DNA of 64,000 nucleotides from Oceanicaulis alexandrii DSM 11625 (GCF_000420265.1 NZ_ATUP01000002.1:305030-369029); one strand, 5' to 3'. Shown: positions 53,674 through 63,978, numbered from the stretch's first letter. The notes: generated by a model from the letters alone, not told the origin. Translations and numbers: made by a program.

Positions 53674-54138
53674 ATGAAGACCTTTACCGCCAAGCCCGCG
53701 GACGTTGAGAAAAAGTGGGTCGTGATCGACGCAGAGGGCGCCATTGTTGGCCGCCTGGCAGCGTACATCGCCACGCGTCTCCGCGGTAAGCACCGTCCCG
53801 AGTTCACCCCGCACGTTGACACCGGCGATCATGTGATCGTCATCAACGCTGACAAGGTGGTGTTCACGGGCCGTAAATTCCAAGACAAGCGCTACTATCG
53901 CCACACCGGTCACCCGGGCGGCATCAAGGAAACCTCTCCGCGTAAAGTGCTGGAAGGCCGTTTCCCTGAGCGCGTGGTCGAGATGGCCGTCAAGCGTATG
54001 CTTCCCAAGGATAGCTCCCTGGCGCGAGGGCAGTTCACCAAACTGCGCGTGTATGCTGGCGCGGAGCATCCGCACGAAGCACAAAATCCTGAAGTCATCG
54101 ACTTCAAGTCCATGAACACCAAGAACGCGCGGGGCTAA
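53674..54138 (+). CDS. rplM: 50S ribosomal protein L13
   Basis: 154 residues from ATG 53674 ([20 protein letters not shown]), where the conserved sequence begins; an in-frame ATG at 53626 would add an unconserved leader. [23 protein letters not shown] and [11 protein letters not shown] are diagnostic. It is the standard first gene of the rplM-rpsI operon. Confidence 0.97.
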   Translation: MKTFTAKPADVEKKWVVIDAEGAIVGRLAAYIATRLRGKHRPEFTPHVDTGDHVIVINADKVVFTGRKFQDKRYYRHTGHPGGIKETSPRKVLEGRFPERVVEMAVKRMLPKDSSLARGQFTKLRVYAGAEHPHEAQNPEVIDFKSMNTKNARG

Positions 54139-54143
54139 TGACC

Positions 54144-54647
54144 ATGGCTGATGAAGCTCGTTCCCTGGAAGACCTGAAGTCTGCTTTGCAGGATGCAGGC
54201 TCCGAAATCGTTCCGGAAGCTCCGGAAGAGCAAGTGCTCGCTGAGCCGAAAATCGACGAATTCGGCCGCGCTTACGCGACCGGTCGTCGTAAAGACGCCA
54301 CGGCGCGCGTTTGGATCAAGCCGGGCTCCGGCAAGATCATCGTCAATGGCCGCGAACAGGAAGTGTATTTCGCACGTCCGGTTCTGCGCATGCTGATCGC
54401 TCAACCGTTTGAAACGGCTGAACGCGTTGACGCATTTGACGTGTATTGCACGGTCAAAGGCGGCGGCCTGTCCGGTCAAGCCGGCGCGGTTCGTCACGGC
54501 ATCTCCCGTGCGCTGACCTATTTTGAGCCCTCCCTGCGCGGCGTGCTCAAGGCTGGCGGCTTCCTCACCCGCGACTCCCGTGTGGTTGAGCGTAAGAAAT
54601 ACGGCCGTAAGAAAGCCCGTCGTAGCTTCCAGTTCTCGAAGCGCTAA
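54144..54647 (+). CDS. rpsI: 30S ribosomal protein S9
   Basis: 167 residues. The S9 fold occupies the last 125 residues ([20 protein letters not shown] onward) and ends in the rRNA-contacting tail [17 protein letters not shown]. An acidic N-terminal extension of about 40 residues precedes it, as in several alphaproteobacteria. I prefer ATG 54144 over 54138 for spacing from GGGG at 54131-54134. Confidence 0.96.
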   Translation: MADEARSLEDLKSALQDAGSEIVPEAPEEQVLAEPKIDEFGRAYATGRRKDATARVWIKPGSGKIIVNGREQEVYFARPVLRMLIAQPFETAERVDAFDVYCTVKGGGLSGQAGAVRHGISRALTYFEPSLRGVLKAGGFLTRDSRVVERKKYGRKKARRSFQFSKR

Positions 54648-54672
54648 GACGGTTTTCAAATCGACTTTGGGG

Positions 54673-54701
54673 AAGGGCGGCTCGTTTGGGCCGCCCTTTT
54701 T
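54673..54701 (+). terminator. Rho-independent terminator of rplM-rpsI
   Basis: AAGGGCGGC (54673-54681) pairs with GCCGCCCTT (54690-54698) around an 8-base loop, and a T-run covers 54697-54701. It is 26 bases after the rpsI stop. Confidence 0.88.
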
Positions 54702-54745
54702 CGTTAGCCGACAGTGAGGGGTTTGCGATCTTCGACGCTCATGCT

Positions 54746-54767
54746 CTGATCAAAGAAAAATGATCAG
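54746..54767 (+). promoter_or_regulatory. Inverted repeat CTGATCA-N8-TGATCAG before the dioxygenase gene
   Basis: A perfect 7-bp inverted repeat with an A-rich 8-base spacer, 11 bases before the ATG at 54779. In RNA the stem could extend by two pairs and cover part of the ribosome site AGGGAG (54766-54771). It may be an operator or a translation-limiting hairpin. Confidence 0.4.
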
Positions 54768-54778
54768 GGAGAGCCATC

Positions 54779-55609
54779 ATGATTGACATCATCCCCAGCG
54801 GCGGGGCGTGCGGCGCCAGCATTCGCGGACTGGACCTGTCCAAACCCCTGTCTGAGTTCCAGATCGCTGACGTGCATCAGGCCTGGCTGGATCATCACGT
54901 GCTGGCCTTTCCCGATCAGAAACTCGACGATGACCAGCTTGAGGCGTTTTCGCTTCAGTTCGGCCGGTTTGGCGAGGACCCGTATTTCAACCCTATTCCG
55001 GGCCGGACCCATATCGCTGCGGTTAAACGCGAAGCCACGGACACCAACCCGATCTTCGCCGAGCACTGGCATTCAGACTGGAGCTTTCTGGAGCATCCGC
55101 CCAAGGGCACGGTGCTCTACAGTCTCGATATTCCGCCCATGGGCGGCGACACGTTGTTTTCCAACCAGCATCTGTCCTTCGACGCCATGCACGAAGAAAT
55201 GCGTGCGCGGTTCGCTGATCTCAAGGCGATCCATTCCCCGGTGATGGGCTATTCGCTGCAAGGCGCGTATGGCGATGTGACGAAAAACGGCGCCATGGAC
55301 ATCCGTCCGTCTGAAGAGGCGGCCCACATTCGTTACACCCACCCGCTCGCGCCCATTCATCCCGAAACTGGGAGACGCGGTTTTCTCAGCGGAATCGGTT
55401 ATCTGATCGGGTTTGAGGGCGTGGACGACAAGACCGCCCTTGATCTGATCCTGGAGCTCAACGCCTGGCAGTCACGCGAGGAATTCGTCTTCGCCCAAAA
55501 GTGGGAGAAAGACATGCTGGTGATGTGGGACAACCGCAGCGTCGTTCACAAGGCGACCGGCGGCTATGAAGGCTATCGCCGCGAACTGCACCGCATCACG
55601 CTTTACTGA
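54779..55609 (+). CDS. TauD/TfdA family Fe(II)/2-oxoglutarate dioxygenase
   Basis: 276 residues. Iron ligands are His98 and Asp100 in EHWHSDWSF and His257 in VVHKATGG; Arg272 near the C-terminus fits the 2-oxoglutarate-binding Arg. Length and spacing match TauD. The family hydroxylates taurine, 2,4-D, sulfonates and many other small acids; without transporter neighbours the substrate cannot be named. It stands alone between the rpsI terminator and a hairpin shared with the PhoX-like gene. Confidence 0.9.
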   Translation: MIDIIPSGGACGASIRGLDLSKPLSEFQIADVHQAWLDHHVLAFPDQKLDDDQLEAFSLQFGRFGEDPYFNPIPGRTHIAAVKREATDTNPIFAEHWHSDWSFLEHPPKGTVLYSLDIPPMGGDTLFSNQHLSFDAMHEEMRARFADLKAIHSPVMGYSLQGAYGDVTKNGAMDIRPSEEAAHIRYTHPLAPIHPETGRRGFLSGIGYLIGFEGVDDKTALDLILELNAWQSREEFVFAQKWEKDMLVMWDNRSVVHKATGGYEGYRRELHRITLY

Positions 55610-55621
55610 GCCCACATCAAA

Positions 55622-55650
55622 ACGGGCGACGCTGATGTCGCGCCGCCCGT
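55622..55650. terminator. Hairpin between the dioxygenase and PhoX-like genes
   Basis: ACGGGCG (55622-55628) pairs with CGCCCGT (55644-55650). An inner alternative stem GCGAC/GTCGC also exists. It lies 13 bases after the dioxygenase stop and 23 from the end of the converging gene, a position suited to a two-way terminator, but T-runs are poor. Confidence 0.45.
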
Positions 55651-55672
55651 CTCGTCGGGTGCGTCGCCCCGA

Positions 55673-57103
55673 TCAGACGTCCATCAGGGACCGCGTCTCC
55701 CACGGCCCTTTGACCGCGAAAGTCCGCCCCGGACCATTTTGCACGTTGAAGAACAGGGTTGAGCCGTCGGGCGAGAAGCAGGGACCGGTGATCTCACTGT
55801 AATCGCCTTCGGCGTCAGAGGCGGCGTTGCGGCCGATCGTATAGACGCGGCCATCGGGCGTGACGCCACGAATGAACTGTTCGTTGCGGCCATCTTCAAC
55901 CACCACCAGATCGCCCCAGGGGGCGACAGTAATGTTGTCGCATTTTTCCAGAATGCGCTGGTCCGTCGTCTGGACCAGCAAGGTCAGCTCACCGGGCTGA
56001 TCGGTTTCGCCCGATTGTCCTTCGGAGGGTGAGGGGCGATAGCGCCAGATCTGGCCGATATGCTCAGGTCCGCCATCGGTGCAGCAGAAAAAGCCTTCGC
56101 CATCGCCGAACCACATGCCTTCACCGCGGGTGAAATTCGCAGCGCCGGCCTCCACAAGGCGGCTGGCGAGATCATTGTGCGGGTTGTCGACGCCATCCAC
56201 ATCAATCCATTCGCACGACAAGGTCTCACCAACATCGACTGTTTGCGCATTGGCGTCCCAATTATGGGTGTTCAGGCCCGGACGGCCTGTGATGGCCAGC
56301 GCCTGCAGACGTCCGCCACGGTGCAACTCCTCAGCCACCTCTGGGAGGAAGCGAGTGATCAGCGAGGGGCGGGCGTCCTCGGTCTGGTAGACGATATTGG
56401 TGCGCGGATCGATGGCGCAGGCTTCACGGTTGAAGCGGCCCATGGCGGTCAGCGGTTCAGCGTTGACGAGGCCCATGGCTTGTGAGGGCACCTCAAACGC
56501 GTAGCCGTGATCACGTCGGCCAGACCCGTCGCCGGCTTGCGTCAGGCTTTCCTCGCACGTGATCCAGCTGCCCCAGGGCGTCGGTCCGCCAGCGCAATTA
56601 CGTTCCGTGCCGCCCAGCGACAGGAACTGGCGAACGACGCGGCGTGTGGCCAGATCCACATGGATCGTGGTGGTCCCGCCCAGATGCGTCAGGCCGCCCG
56701 CTTCATGATCATAGAGCTTGCTGGCGTCGATCCGGGAGAGACCGGCGGCATCCGGGCCGAAGGGCGACTCATCAAACTGGTCGGGGGAGAGCTCGTGGTT
56801 GCGGACCAGAATGACCTGACCGTCTTCAAGGCCTGGAAAACACGCCGTGCCATCATGGTCGCCCGGTACGATCAGGCCGTCATCCATGGTCTCACCGGTT
56901 TCAGACAGGGTCACATAGTCAAACCCGGCCGGAAGGTCGAACAGGCCGTTGGGGTCGGCCTGTAACGCGCCATAGCCCTCAACCTGGTTGATATAGCCGC
57001 TCGTGTTTTGGGCCTGAGCGCGAGCGCTCAGAAGCGGCAGGGCGCTGAACGCCGTGCTGACGGCGGCGGCGTTTGCGAGAAAGCGACGGCGTGACAGAGA
57101 CAT
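55673..57103 (-). CDS. PhoX-like protein (DUF839), Tat-exported
   Basis: 476 residues from ATG 57103, with GGGAGCC before it. The start MSLSRRRFLANAAAVS is a twin-arginine signal. The mature part has NCAGGPTPWGSWITCEES, the DUF839 hallmark with a Cys that binds iron in PhoX phosphatases, plus GEGMWFGDGEGFFCCTDGG and CDNITVAPWGDLVVVEDG. It should be a periplasmic Ca/Fe-dependent phosphatase-like protein, but it is shorter than true PhoX enzymes (about 600 or more residues), so activity is unsure. The LysR gene ends 38 bases upstream on the same strand. Confidence 0.87.
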   Translation of the reverse strand: MSLSRRRFLANAAAVSTAFSALPLLSARAQAQNTSGYINQVEGYGALQADPNGLFDLPAGFDYVTLSETGETMDDGLIVPGDHDGTACFPGLEDGQVILVRNHELSPDQFDESPFGPDAAGLSRIDASKLYDHEAGGLTHLGGTTTIHVDLATRRVVRQFLSLGGTERNCAGGPTPWGSWITCEESLTQAGDGSGRRDHGYAFEVPSQAMGLVNAEPLTAMGRFNREACAIDPRTNIVYQTEDARPSLITRFLPEVAEELHRGGRLQALAITGRPGLNTHNWDANAQTVDVGETLSCEWIDVDGVDNPHNDLASRLVEAGAANFTRGEGMWFGDGEGFFCCTDGGPEHIGQIWRYRPSPSEGQSGETDQPGELTLLVQTTDQRILEKCDNITVAPWGDLVVVEDGRNEQFIRGVTPDGRVYTIGRNAASDAEGDYSEITGPCFSPDGSTLFFNVQNGPGRTFAVKGPWETRSLMDV

Positions 57104-57140
57104 GGACGGCTCCCGAACCAGTGTCAGGCTAAATATGAAA

Positions 57141-58067
57141 TCAGCGCATCTTAGGCCAGGTATGTGACGCTGGCGTTTCATCGTCAGGCTGTTTGAGCGC
57201 CCGGGCCAGATGGTCGAAAACCAGCCGGATGCGTGGATTGGTTTGCAATTCCCGATGCGTGACCAGCCACACCGGGAAGTTGATGCGCACCTGATCAGGC
57301 AGGACGCGCTCAAGACCCTCGCAATATGACCCGCAAGGCAGAATGCAAACGCCAAGCCCTTCTCGTGTCAGGGACACCAGCACTTCACCATAGCCGCTGC
57401 GGACCTGCATGCGGTCTTTGGGCACCGAAATCCCGATGTCCTCATAATACTCAAACGAGCGATCCGCGTCGTCAAAACCGATGAAATGATGATCTGAAAG
57501 GTCTGCAAGCGTATCCGGACGCCCCATCCGGTCGAGATAGGATGGAGAGGCGTACAAGCCCGCTGAGTGCTCGCTGACCAGCTTTCCTATCAGGTCGTCC
57601 TGTTCGGGACGCACATGACGAATGGCGATATCAGCCTCGCGACGCCGTAAATCCTGAACCGAGTTGGAGGCGATCAGATCCAGTTGCAGGTCCGGCGCCA
57701 GCGTGCGCAATTGCGCCACGACAGGGGGCAGATACTGCATGGCGTAGAGGCTGGTGGCGGTCACCGTCACTACGCCTTTCAAGGTGGACGCGTGACCATC
57801 GGCGGCGAGCGAGAGCGCAAAAGCGCCCTCAAGCATCCGTTCTGCCGGCTCCAGCATGGCGGTTCCGGCCTGGGTCAGCGCCATTGAGCGTTTGCCGCGC
57901 TCAAACAAGGTGACGCCCAGACGCGCTTCCAGACCGCTGACTTGCCGCGACAATGTGGGTTGCGTAAGCCCCAAGGCTCTGGAGGCGGCGGAGAACGAGC
58001 CTTCCCGCGCCGTAGCGACAAAGGCCCGAACCTGGTTCCAGTCAAAATCGAGCGCTGACCACTTCAT
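57141..58067 (-). CDS. LysR family transcriptional regulator
   Basis: 308 residues. Winged helix at about 9-68 with SFSAASRALGLTQPTLSRQVSGLEARLG, then the two-lobed effector domain. Closing residues are Pro/Thr-rich. It is divergent from the methyltransferase gene across 102 bases that include a T-N11-A-type box, the normal arrangement for a LysR protein controlling its neighbour and itself. The effector is unknown. Confidence 0.93.
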   Translation of the reverse strand: MKWSALDFDWNQVRAFVATAREGSFSAASRALGLTQPTLSRQVSGLEARLGVTLFERGKRSMALTQAGTAMLEPAERMLEGAFALSLAADGHASTLKGVVTVTATSLYAMQYLPPVVAQLRTLAPDLQLDLIASNSVQDLRRREADIAIRHVRPEQDDLIGKLVSEHSAGLYASPSYLDRMGRPDTLADLSDHHFIGFDDADRSFEYYEDIGISVPKDRMQVRSGYGEVLVSLTREGLGVCILPCGSYCEGLERVLPDQVRINFPVWLVTHRELQTNPRIRLVFDHLARALKQPDDETPASHTWPKMR

Positions 58068-58091
58068 CGTTTTGCGTATATCAGATGCGCT

Positions 58092-58112
58092 TATTTACAC
58101 AATATCCAAATA
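58092..58112. promoter_or_regulatory. Candidate LysR box TATTT-N11-AAATA
   Basis: A 5-bp inverted repeat with exactly the 11-base spacer of the LysR T-N11-A consensus, 25 bases from the LysR start and 58 from the methyltransferase start. The gap also holds the 13-base direct repeat TCGAACGACAAAG at 58128-58140 and again at 58173-58185 (the latter inside the methyltransferase start codons). Confidence 0.5.
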
Positions 58113-58169
58113 GTCTGGCGCGGGGTATCGAACGACAAAGACAAAAATAAAGACGGTCAGGACCTCCCC

Positions 58170-58796
58170 ATGTCGAACGACAAAGCCTTCTGGGACCGCA
58201 TTGCGCGCAAATACGCCGCAGATCCCATCGCCGATGAAGCGACCTACCAGCACAAGCTCGAAAAGACGCGCGAATGCTTCACGCCAGACTCGCGCGTGCT
58301 TGAGTTTGGATGCGGAACCGGCTCCACCGCGCTGCTTCATGCGCCCTTCGTGAAAGAGATCATCGCGACAGATTTATCTGACGGGATGATCGAGATCGCT
58401 CATGAGCGGGCGGCGGAGGCCGGTGTGGAGAATGTGCGCTTTCAAGCCATCGACGTTGCAGACCTGGCTGAACCCAATGAGAGCTTTGACGTCGTCCTGG
58501 GCCTAAACGTCCTGCACCTCCTGCCAAACAGGCGCGAGGTGATGACGCAGAGCTATGATCTGCTCAAGCCGGGCGGGGTGTTCATCACCAGCACGGCCTG
58601 TCTGGGAGACGGCATGTGGTTTCTGGCGCTGATCAAGCCGATCATGCGTCTGTTTGGCGGCTGGCCAGATTTTCAGATTTTCCGCCAAACACGGCTGATC
58701 GACGAAATGCGGCAGGCGGGGTTTGACATCACCTATACCCACCGTCCGGCGAAAGCGCCGACGGTGTTTGTCATCGCCCGCAAGCCTTTGCTCTAG
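58170..58796 (+). CDS. Class I SAM-dependent methyltransferase
   Basis: 208 residues. SAM-binding motif I VLEFGCGTGSTALL at about 44-57, motif II IATDLSDGMIEIA, and LGLNVLHLLPNRREV at about 110-124. The fold is that of small-molecule methyltransferases; the substrate is unknown. It is divergent from a LysR regulator that probably controls it, and its stop overlaps the converging phaC end by 4 bases. Confidence 0.88.
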   Translation: MSNDKAFWDRIARKYAADPIADEATYQHKLEKTRECFTPDSRVLEFGCGTGSTALLHAPFVKEIIATDLSDGMIEIAHERAAEAGVENVRFQAIDVADLAEPNESFDVVLGLNVLHLLPNRREVMTQSYDLLKPGGVFITSTACLGDGMWFLALIKPIMRLFGGWPDFQIFRQTRLIDEMRQAGFDITYTHRPAKAPTVFVIARKPLL

Positions 58797-60790
58797 CTTC
58801 GAACCTTCACGTACTCCCCCGGCGCCGGGCAGAGCGGTTCTCTGACGCCGCCTCCCGGTTGCCGGGCGGGAACCTGTTCATCACTGAGCGCCAGCAGCCA
58901 GTCTCGCCAGTGCGGCCACCAGGAGCCGGGATACTCGACTGCATCCTTCATCCAGTCTTCGCGCGTTTCAGGCAGCTTGGTGTTGATCCAGTGCTGATAT
59001 TTCTGGGCGTCGGGATGGTTCACCACGCCGGCGATATGGCCTGAGCCCGCCATCATGTATTCAACCGGTCCGCCAAACAGGCGGGCCGATCGGTACACGC
59101 TGTCGGCCGGAGCGATATGGTCTTTCTGGCTCGCCTGCATGAAGATCGGGATCTGGACGTCTTTCATGTTCAGCAGATGACCGTCCAGCTCCAGCTTGCC
59201 CTCCGCGAGCAAGTTCTGGCGATAGAACGCATTCAGATAAAACAGATGCAGCGCCTTGGGCATGCGGGTTTGATCGGCGTTCCAGTATAGAAGATCAAAG
59301 GCTTGCGGCTCTCGGCCCAAGAGATAATTCTTGATCACGAACGACCACACAAGATCGTTCGAACGCAGCATGTTGAAGGTGTCCGCCATGGTGCGGCCGT
59401 CCAGAACGCCGCCCTGAGCGTCCATCAGGCGTGAGATTTCAGCGATCCATTCTTCATCCGCGAAGACGAGCAAGTCACCGGCGAGCTTGAAGTCATGCTG
59501 GGCGGCGAAGAAGGTCGCGGAAGCGATGCGGTCATCGTGCTCGACCGCCATCCAGGCCAGCGCCGTCCCCAGCATGGTGCCGCCGATGCAATACCCGACC
59601 GTGTCGACCTGATGTTCTCCGGTCACCTCTTCAATCACTTCGAGCGACTGAAACAAGCCTTCTTTGATGTAGTCCTGGAACGTCACGTCCTTCATGGACG
59701 CATCAGGGTTCACCCAGGAAATCAGGAAAACCGTGAAGCCCTGTTCGGTCAGCCAACGGATCATCGAGCTCTGCGGGCGCAGATCGAGAATGTAGAACTT
59801 GTTGATCCACGGCGGGGCGATCAGCAAGGGTCGCTTGCGAACCTGCTCCGTCACCGGTTCGTACTGGATCAGTTCCATCACCCGGTTGCGATAAACCACC
59901 TGGCCAGGCGTCGTGGCGAGGTCCTTGCCGACTTCAAAGCCCGTCATGTCGGTCTGGCTGAGCGCCAGGCGGCCGTCGCCGCGTTCCAGGTCTTCCACCA
60001 GACGCATCAGGCCGCGCGTCAGGTTTTCGCCCTTTGTCTTGACGATTTCTTCCAGCACCTCGGGGTTGGTGAGGGCGAAATTGGTCGGGGCGAGGGCGTC
60101 CACCAATTGCTGGGTGAGAAACTGGACCTTGCGTTTGGTCGCTTCATCAACCCCTTTGGCGCCTTCCACCAGACCCATCAGAAATCTCTGATTGAGCAGA
60201 TAGGACTGCTTCATGGCGTCAAACAGCGGATGATCGCGCCAGGCGTCAGATTTCCAGCGCTTGTCAGCGGGGTCAGGCGTGATCACCGGATCCGACGCTT
60301 CACCGCTCATCATCCGGCGTGTGGCGTTCGACCACAGATCCAGATACCCGGCATAGAGGTCTGCCTGGGACTGCATGAGCAATTCAGGGTCAGACAGGAT
60401 ATGCTCCCAGGTGTTCAGCACCTCTGGATTGGCGTGAAGCGGGTCGGCCTGAGGCATCATGGACGGATCGCCTTCCAGCGACCGGCGCACGCGCTCACTC
60501 AGGAGCTTCTGACCGCTCAAGGAGGCCTTGAGCACATTGCGAGAAATTTCGTCCAGCTTCTCCAGATACGCTTGAGGCATATGGCTCAGGAGTTCGTCCT
60601 GCTGATCGGGCTGCGGCGGTTTCGGAGCATCGGCTGAAGTCTTGCTCTTGGCTTTCGCCGCAGAGGCTTTGGGAGCCCGCTTGGTCGTCGGCTTTTTCGC
60701 CTTCGAGACGGACGCTTTCGGAGTCGATGTCTTTTTCGGTTCGGCTTGCGATCCGTCAGAGGACTTGGAAGATGATTTGCGCGTTGTCAT
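58793..60790 (-). CDS. phaC: Class I poly(3-hydroxyalkanoate) synthase with basic N-terminal tail
   Basis: 665 residues from ATG 60790 (AAGGAG 10 bases before); class I enzymes are usually about 590. Polymerises hydroxyacyl-CoA into storage granules. The lipase-like box GYCIGGT holds catalytic Cys401, with Asp in QKDHIAPADSVY and His in GSGHIAG. PhaC N-domain spans about 100-270. The first 60 residues are Lys/Ala/Ser/Thr/Pro-rich (14 Lys), like histone H1 or PhaF/PhaM tails that bind DNA. No phasin or phaAB genes are in the window. Confidence 0.95.
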   Translation of the reverse strand: MTTRKSSSKSSDGSQAEPKKTSTPKASVSKAKKPTTKRAPKASAAKAKSKTSADAPKPPQPDQQDELLSHMPQAYLEKLDEISRNVLKASLSGQKLLSERVRRSLEGDPSMMPQADPLHANPEVLNTWEHILSDPELLMQSQADLYAGYLDLWSNATRRMMSGEASDPVITPDPADKRWKSDAWRDHPLFDAMKQSYLLNQRFLMGLVEGAKGVDEATKRKVQFLTQQLVDALAPTNFALTNPEVLEEIVKTKGENLTRGLMRLVEDLERGDGRLALSQTDMTGFEVGKDLATTPGQVVYRNRVMELIQYEPVTEQVRKRPLLIAPPWINKFYILDLRPQSSMIRWLTEQGFTVFLISWVNPDASMKDVTFQDYIKEGLFQSLEVIEEVTGEHQVDTVGYCIGGTMLGTALAWMAVEHDDRIASATFFAAQHDFKLAGDLLVFADEEWIAEISRLMDAQGGVLDGRTMADTFNMLRSNDLVWSFVIKNYLLGREPQAFDLLYWNADQTRMPKALHLFYLNAFYRQNLLAEGKLELDGHLLNMKDVQIPIFMQASQKDHIAPADSVYRSARLFGGPVEYMMAGSGHIAGVVNHPDAQKYQHWINTKLPETREDWMKDAVEYPGSWWPHWRDWLLALSDEQVPARQPGGGVREPLCPAPGEYVKVRS

Positions 60791-60883
60791 TCGCCCGGAC
60801 TCCTTACAGTGGGTGACAGCCACGGGACAAAGCGTATAGAAAGCCACGACCGCGTCCACCGGTCAGGAGGTCGCTGGAAGGCC

Positions 60884-61192
60884 ATGACACTGAAAAAAGC
60901 ATTTCTTCTTCTGTCATCCATGCTGCTCACCGGCTGCATGATGGCGCCAGCCCACCAGGATCCTCGCTGGACCGATGACGCTTTGGCGGCGCAACCGGCC
61001 CATGCTGCGCCTGTTTTCGTGCCGACGCTGCGCCTGTCCGAGGATGAACGCACCGATTTGCACCTGCACGAAGCCGATGTGCTGCAAAGCGGTCTCGCTG
61101 TCCTGGAGGCCGGCCAGGCGCTGCGCGGTCCCGACCCTGATTCTGAACGTTACGCCGCTGAACAGCGCGCCCGCACCCAACCGCCGCAATAA
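60884..61192 (+). CDS. Small lipoprotein of unknown function
   Basis: 102 residues from ATG 60884, preceded by GGAAGG; an in-frame start at 60809 would hide the signal. MTLKKAFLLLSSMLLTGC is a lipoprotein signal with lipobox LLTGC (Cys18). The rest is hydrophilic with a helical segment (DLHLHEADVLQSGLAVLEAG). I know no family for it. It is 39 bases ahead of glpX on the same strand and is divergent from phaC. Confidence 0.65.
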   Translation: MTLKKAFLLLSSMLLTGCMMAPAHQDPRWTDDALAAQPAHAAPVFVPTLRLSEDERTDLHLHEADVLQSGLAVLEAGQALRGPDPDSERYAAEQRARTQPPQ

Positions 61193-61231
61193 ACACCGAT
61201 TTACTCCGGATTGCCTGAAGGAAGACTCCCC

Positions 61232-62191
<960 letters not shown>

Positions 62192-62196
62192 GCCCG

Positions 62197-63978
62197 ATGT
62201 CCGCCGAGCCGCTTTTTGGCGTCCGCCAGTCTCTGGCCGGGCGGACCTGGCGGTTGAAAGCGGCTGACGACGCAGCCATACAAGCGATCACCCGCGCTAC
62301 GGGCGTCTCTGACGCTCTGGCGCGGCTGATGGCGGCGCGCGGACTGACCGCAGACGCCGCCCCGGCCTTCCTCGCCCCCAAACTCCGCGACAGCTTTCCC
62401 GATCCGACCAGCCTGAAAGGCATGGACGAAGCCGCGGTGCGCATCTGGGACGCTGTCGAGGCGGGCGATCGGATCGCGCTGTTCGCAGATTATGACGTGG
62501 ACGGCGCCACCTCCGCCGCTCAGCTGGGCGGCTGGCTGCGGGCTTTGGGCGCAGAACCCATCATCTACGTGCCAGACCGGATTGAGGAAGGCTATGGCCC
62601 GAACGCTCCGGCGCTGAAACATCTCAAAGAACAAGGCGCTCGACTGGTCATCACGCTCGATTGCGGGGCGGCGTCCGTCGGGCCGTTGACGGCGGCGCAC
62701 AAGATGGATCTGCCCGTTGTGGTGATTGATCACCACCTGATGGACGGCGAGATCCCCCCGGCGGATGCGCTGGTGAACCCCAATCAGCCGGGCGATGCGT
62801 CCGGATGCGGGCATCTGGCGGCGGCGGGCGTGACGTTCGTGCTGCTGGCGGCGCTAAACCGGGAAGGGCGCAAACGCGGCGCTTTCAAGGATCAAGCTGA
62901 ACCCAATATTCTCGATTTTGCCGACCTGGCCGCGCTTGGAACGATCTGTGACGTGGTGCCGCTGACGGGTGTGAACCGGGCGATCGTCACCCAGGGACTG
63001 AAAGTGATGAGCGCGTGGACGCGTCCCGGCATGGCGGCCTTGGCGGCCGCTGCGGGCGTTACAGGGCCGGCCTCGCCCTATCATGCGGGTTTCCTGCTGG
63101 GGCCGCGCATCAATGCGGGTGGTCGCGTGGGGCAGTCTGATCTCGGCGCGCGCCTGATGATGACGACCGATCCAGCGGAAGCCGCTCATATCGCCCAGAC
63201 TCTGGATGCCCTCAATGCGGAACGCCGGGCCATTGAATCCGATGTCCTGGAGCAGGCGCAGACCCAGGTCGAAGCGCAATCCATTGCAGATGACACGTCT
63301 ATCCTCGTCGCGTCCGGCGATCACTGGCATCCCGGCGTCATCGGCATTGTGGCGGGCCGGATCAAGGAACGCTTCAACCGTCCCGCCATCGTCATCGGCA
63401 TTGATCCTGAAACCGGTCTTGGGAAAGGCTCCGGCCGATCCTGCGCCGGGGTCAATCTGGGCGGCGCGGTTGCAGCGGCGCGTGAAGCGGGACTGCTGGA
63501 AGCGGGCGGCGGTCACGCCATGGCCTGCGGCCTGACGATCCAGGCGTCGCGAATCGGTGAGCTGACTGAATTTCTCTCTGAAACACTCAAGGATGAATGG
63601 GCGAGGGCGGATGAAGCGCGCACCTATCAGGTGGACGCCGTCGTCAGCCCCTCCGCTGTCAGTTTTGAGTTCTGCGAGGCCCTGTCCGCTGCTGCGCCCT
63701 ATGGGGCCGGCAATCCCGAACCGCGATTCGCGTTCTCATCCTTGCGGCGCAGTTACGCGCAACGGGTCGGGACCGATCATGTGCGTTTCACCTTTGAATC
63801 GCCGGGCGGCGGGCGTCTGACCGGGATCAGCTTCCGCACCGCTGACGGTCCGATGGGGCAGGCGCTGCTGAATGGTCCGGACGGGCTGTGGCACGTGGCG
63901 GGCAAACTGAAAGCCGAAGATAATCGCTATGGACGCAAGGCGGAACTGCATCTGGAAGATCTGGCCAAGGCGGACTGA
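62197..63978 (+). CDS. recJ: Single-stranded-DNA-specific exonuclease RecJ
   Basis: 593 residues from ATG 62197 (MSAEPLFGVRQSLAGRTW). 5'-3' exonuclease in RecF-pathway recombination and mismatch repair. DHH-domain motifs ALFADYDVDGATSA (about 93-106), LDCGAAS and VVIDHHLMDGEIPPADALVNP are intact; the DHHA1 domain has GPRINAGGRVGQSDLGARLM and the GGHAMACGLTI motif. An open upstream extension to 62041 overlaps glpX and is not conserved. The stop at 63976-63978 is complete; 22 bases follow. Confidence 0.96.
   Translation: MSAEPLFGVRQSLAGRTWRLKAADDAAIQAITRATGVSDALARLMAARGLTADAAPAFLAPKLRDSFPDPTSLKGMDEAAVRIWDAVEAGDRIALFADYDVDGATSAAQLGGWLRALGAEPIIYVPDRIEEGYGPNAPALKHLKEQGARLVITLDCGAASVGPLTAAHKMDLPVVVIDHHLMDGEIPPADALVNPNQPGDASGCGHLAAAGVTFVLLAALNREGRKRGAFKDQAEPNILDFADLAALGTICDVVPLTGVNRAIVTQGLKVMSAWTRPGMAALAAAAGVTGPASPYHAGFLLGPRINAGGRVGQSDLGARLMMTTDPAEAAHIAQTLDALNAERRAIESDVLEQAQTQVEAQSIADDTSILVASGDHWHPGVIGIVAGRIKERFNRPAIVIGIDPETGLGKGSGRSCAGVNLGGAVAAAREAGLLEAGGGHAMACGLTIQASRIGELTEFLSETLKDEWARADEARTYQVDAVVSPSAVSFEFCEALSAAAPYGAGNPEPRFAFSSLRRSYAQRVGTDHVRFTFESPGGGRLTGISFRTADGPMGQALLNGPDGLWHVAGKLKAEDNRYGRKAELHLEDLAKAD

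Noticed and set aside
59495..60637. A 380-codon plus-strand frame opposite phaC
   Set aside because: Antisense to a conserved gene, no domain, His/Arg/Gln-rich as typical of shadow frames.
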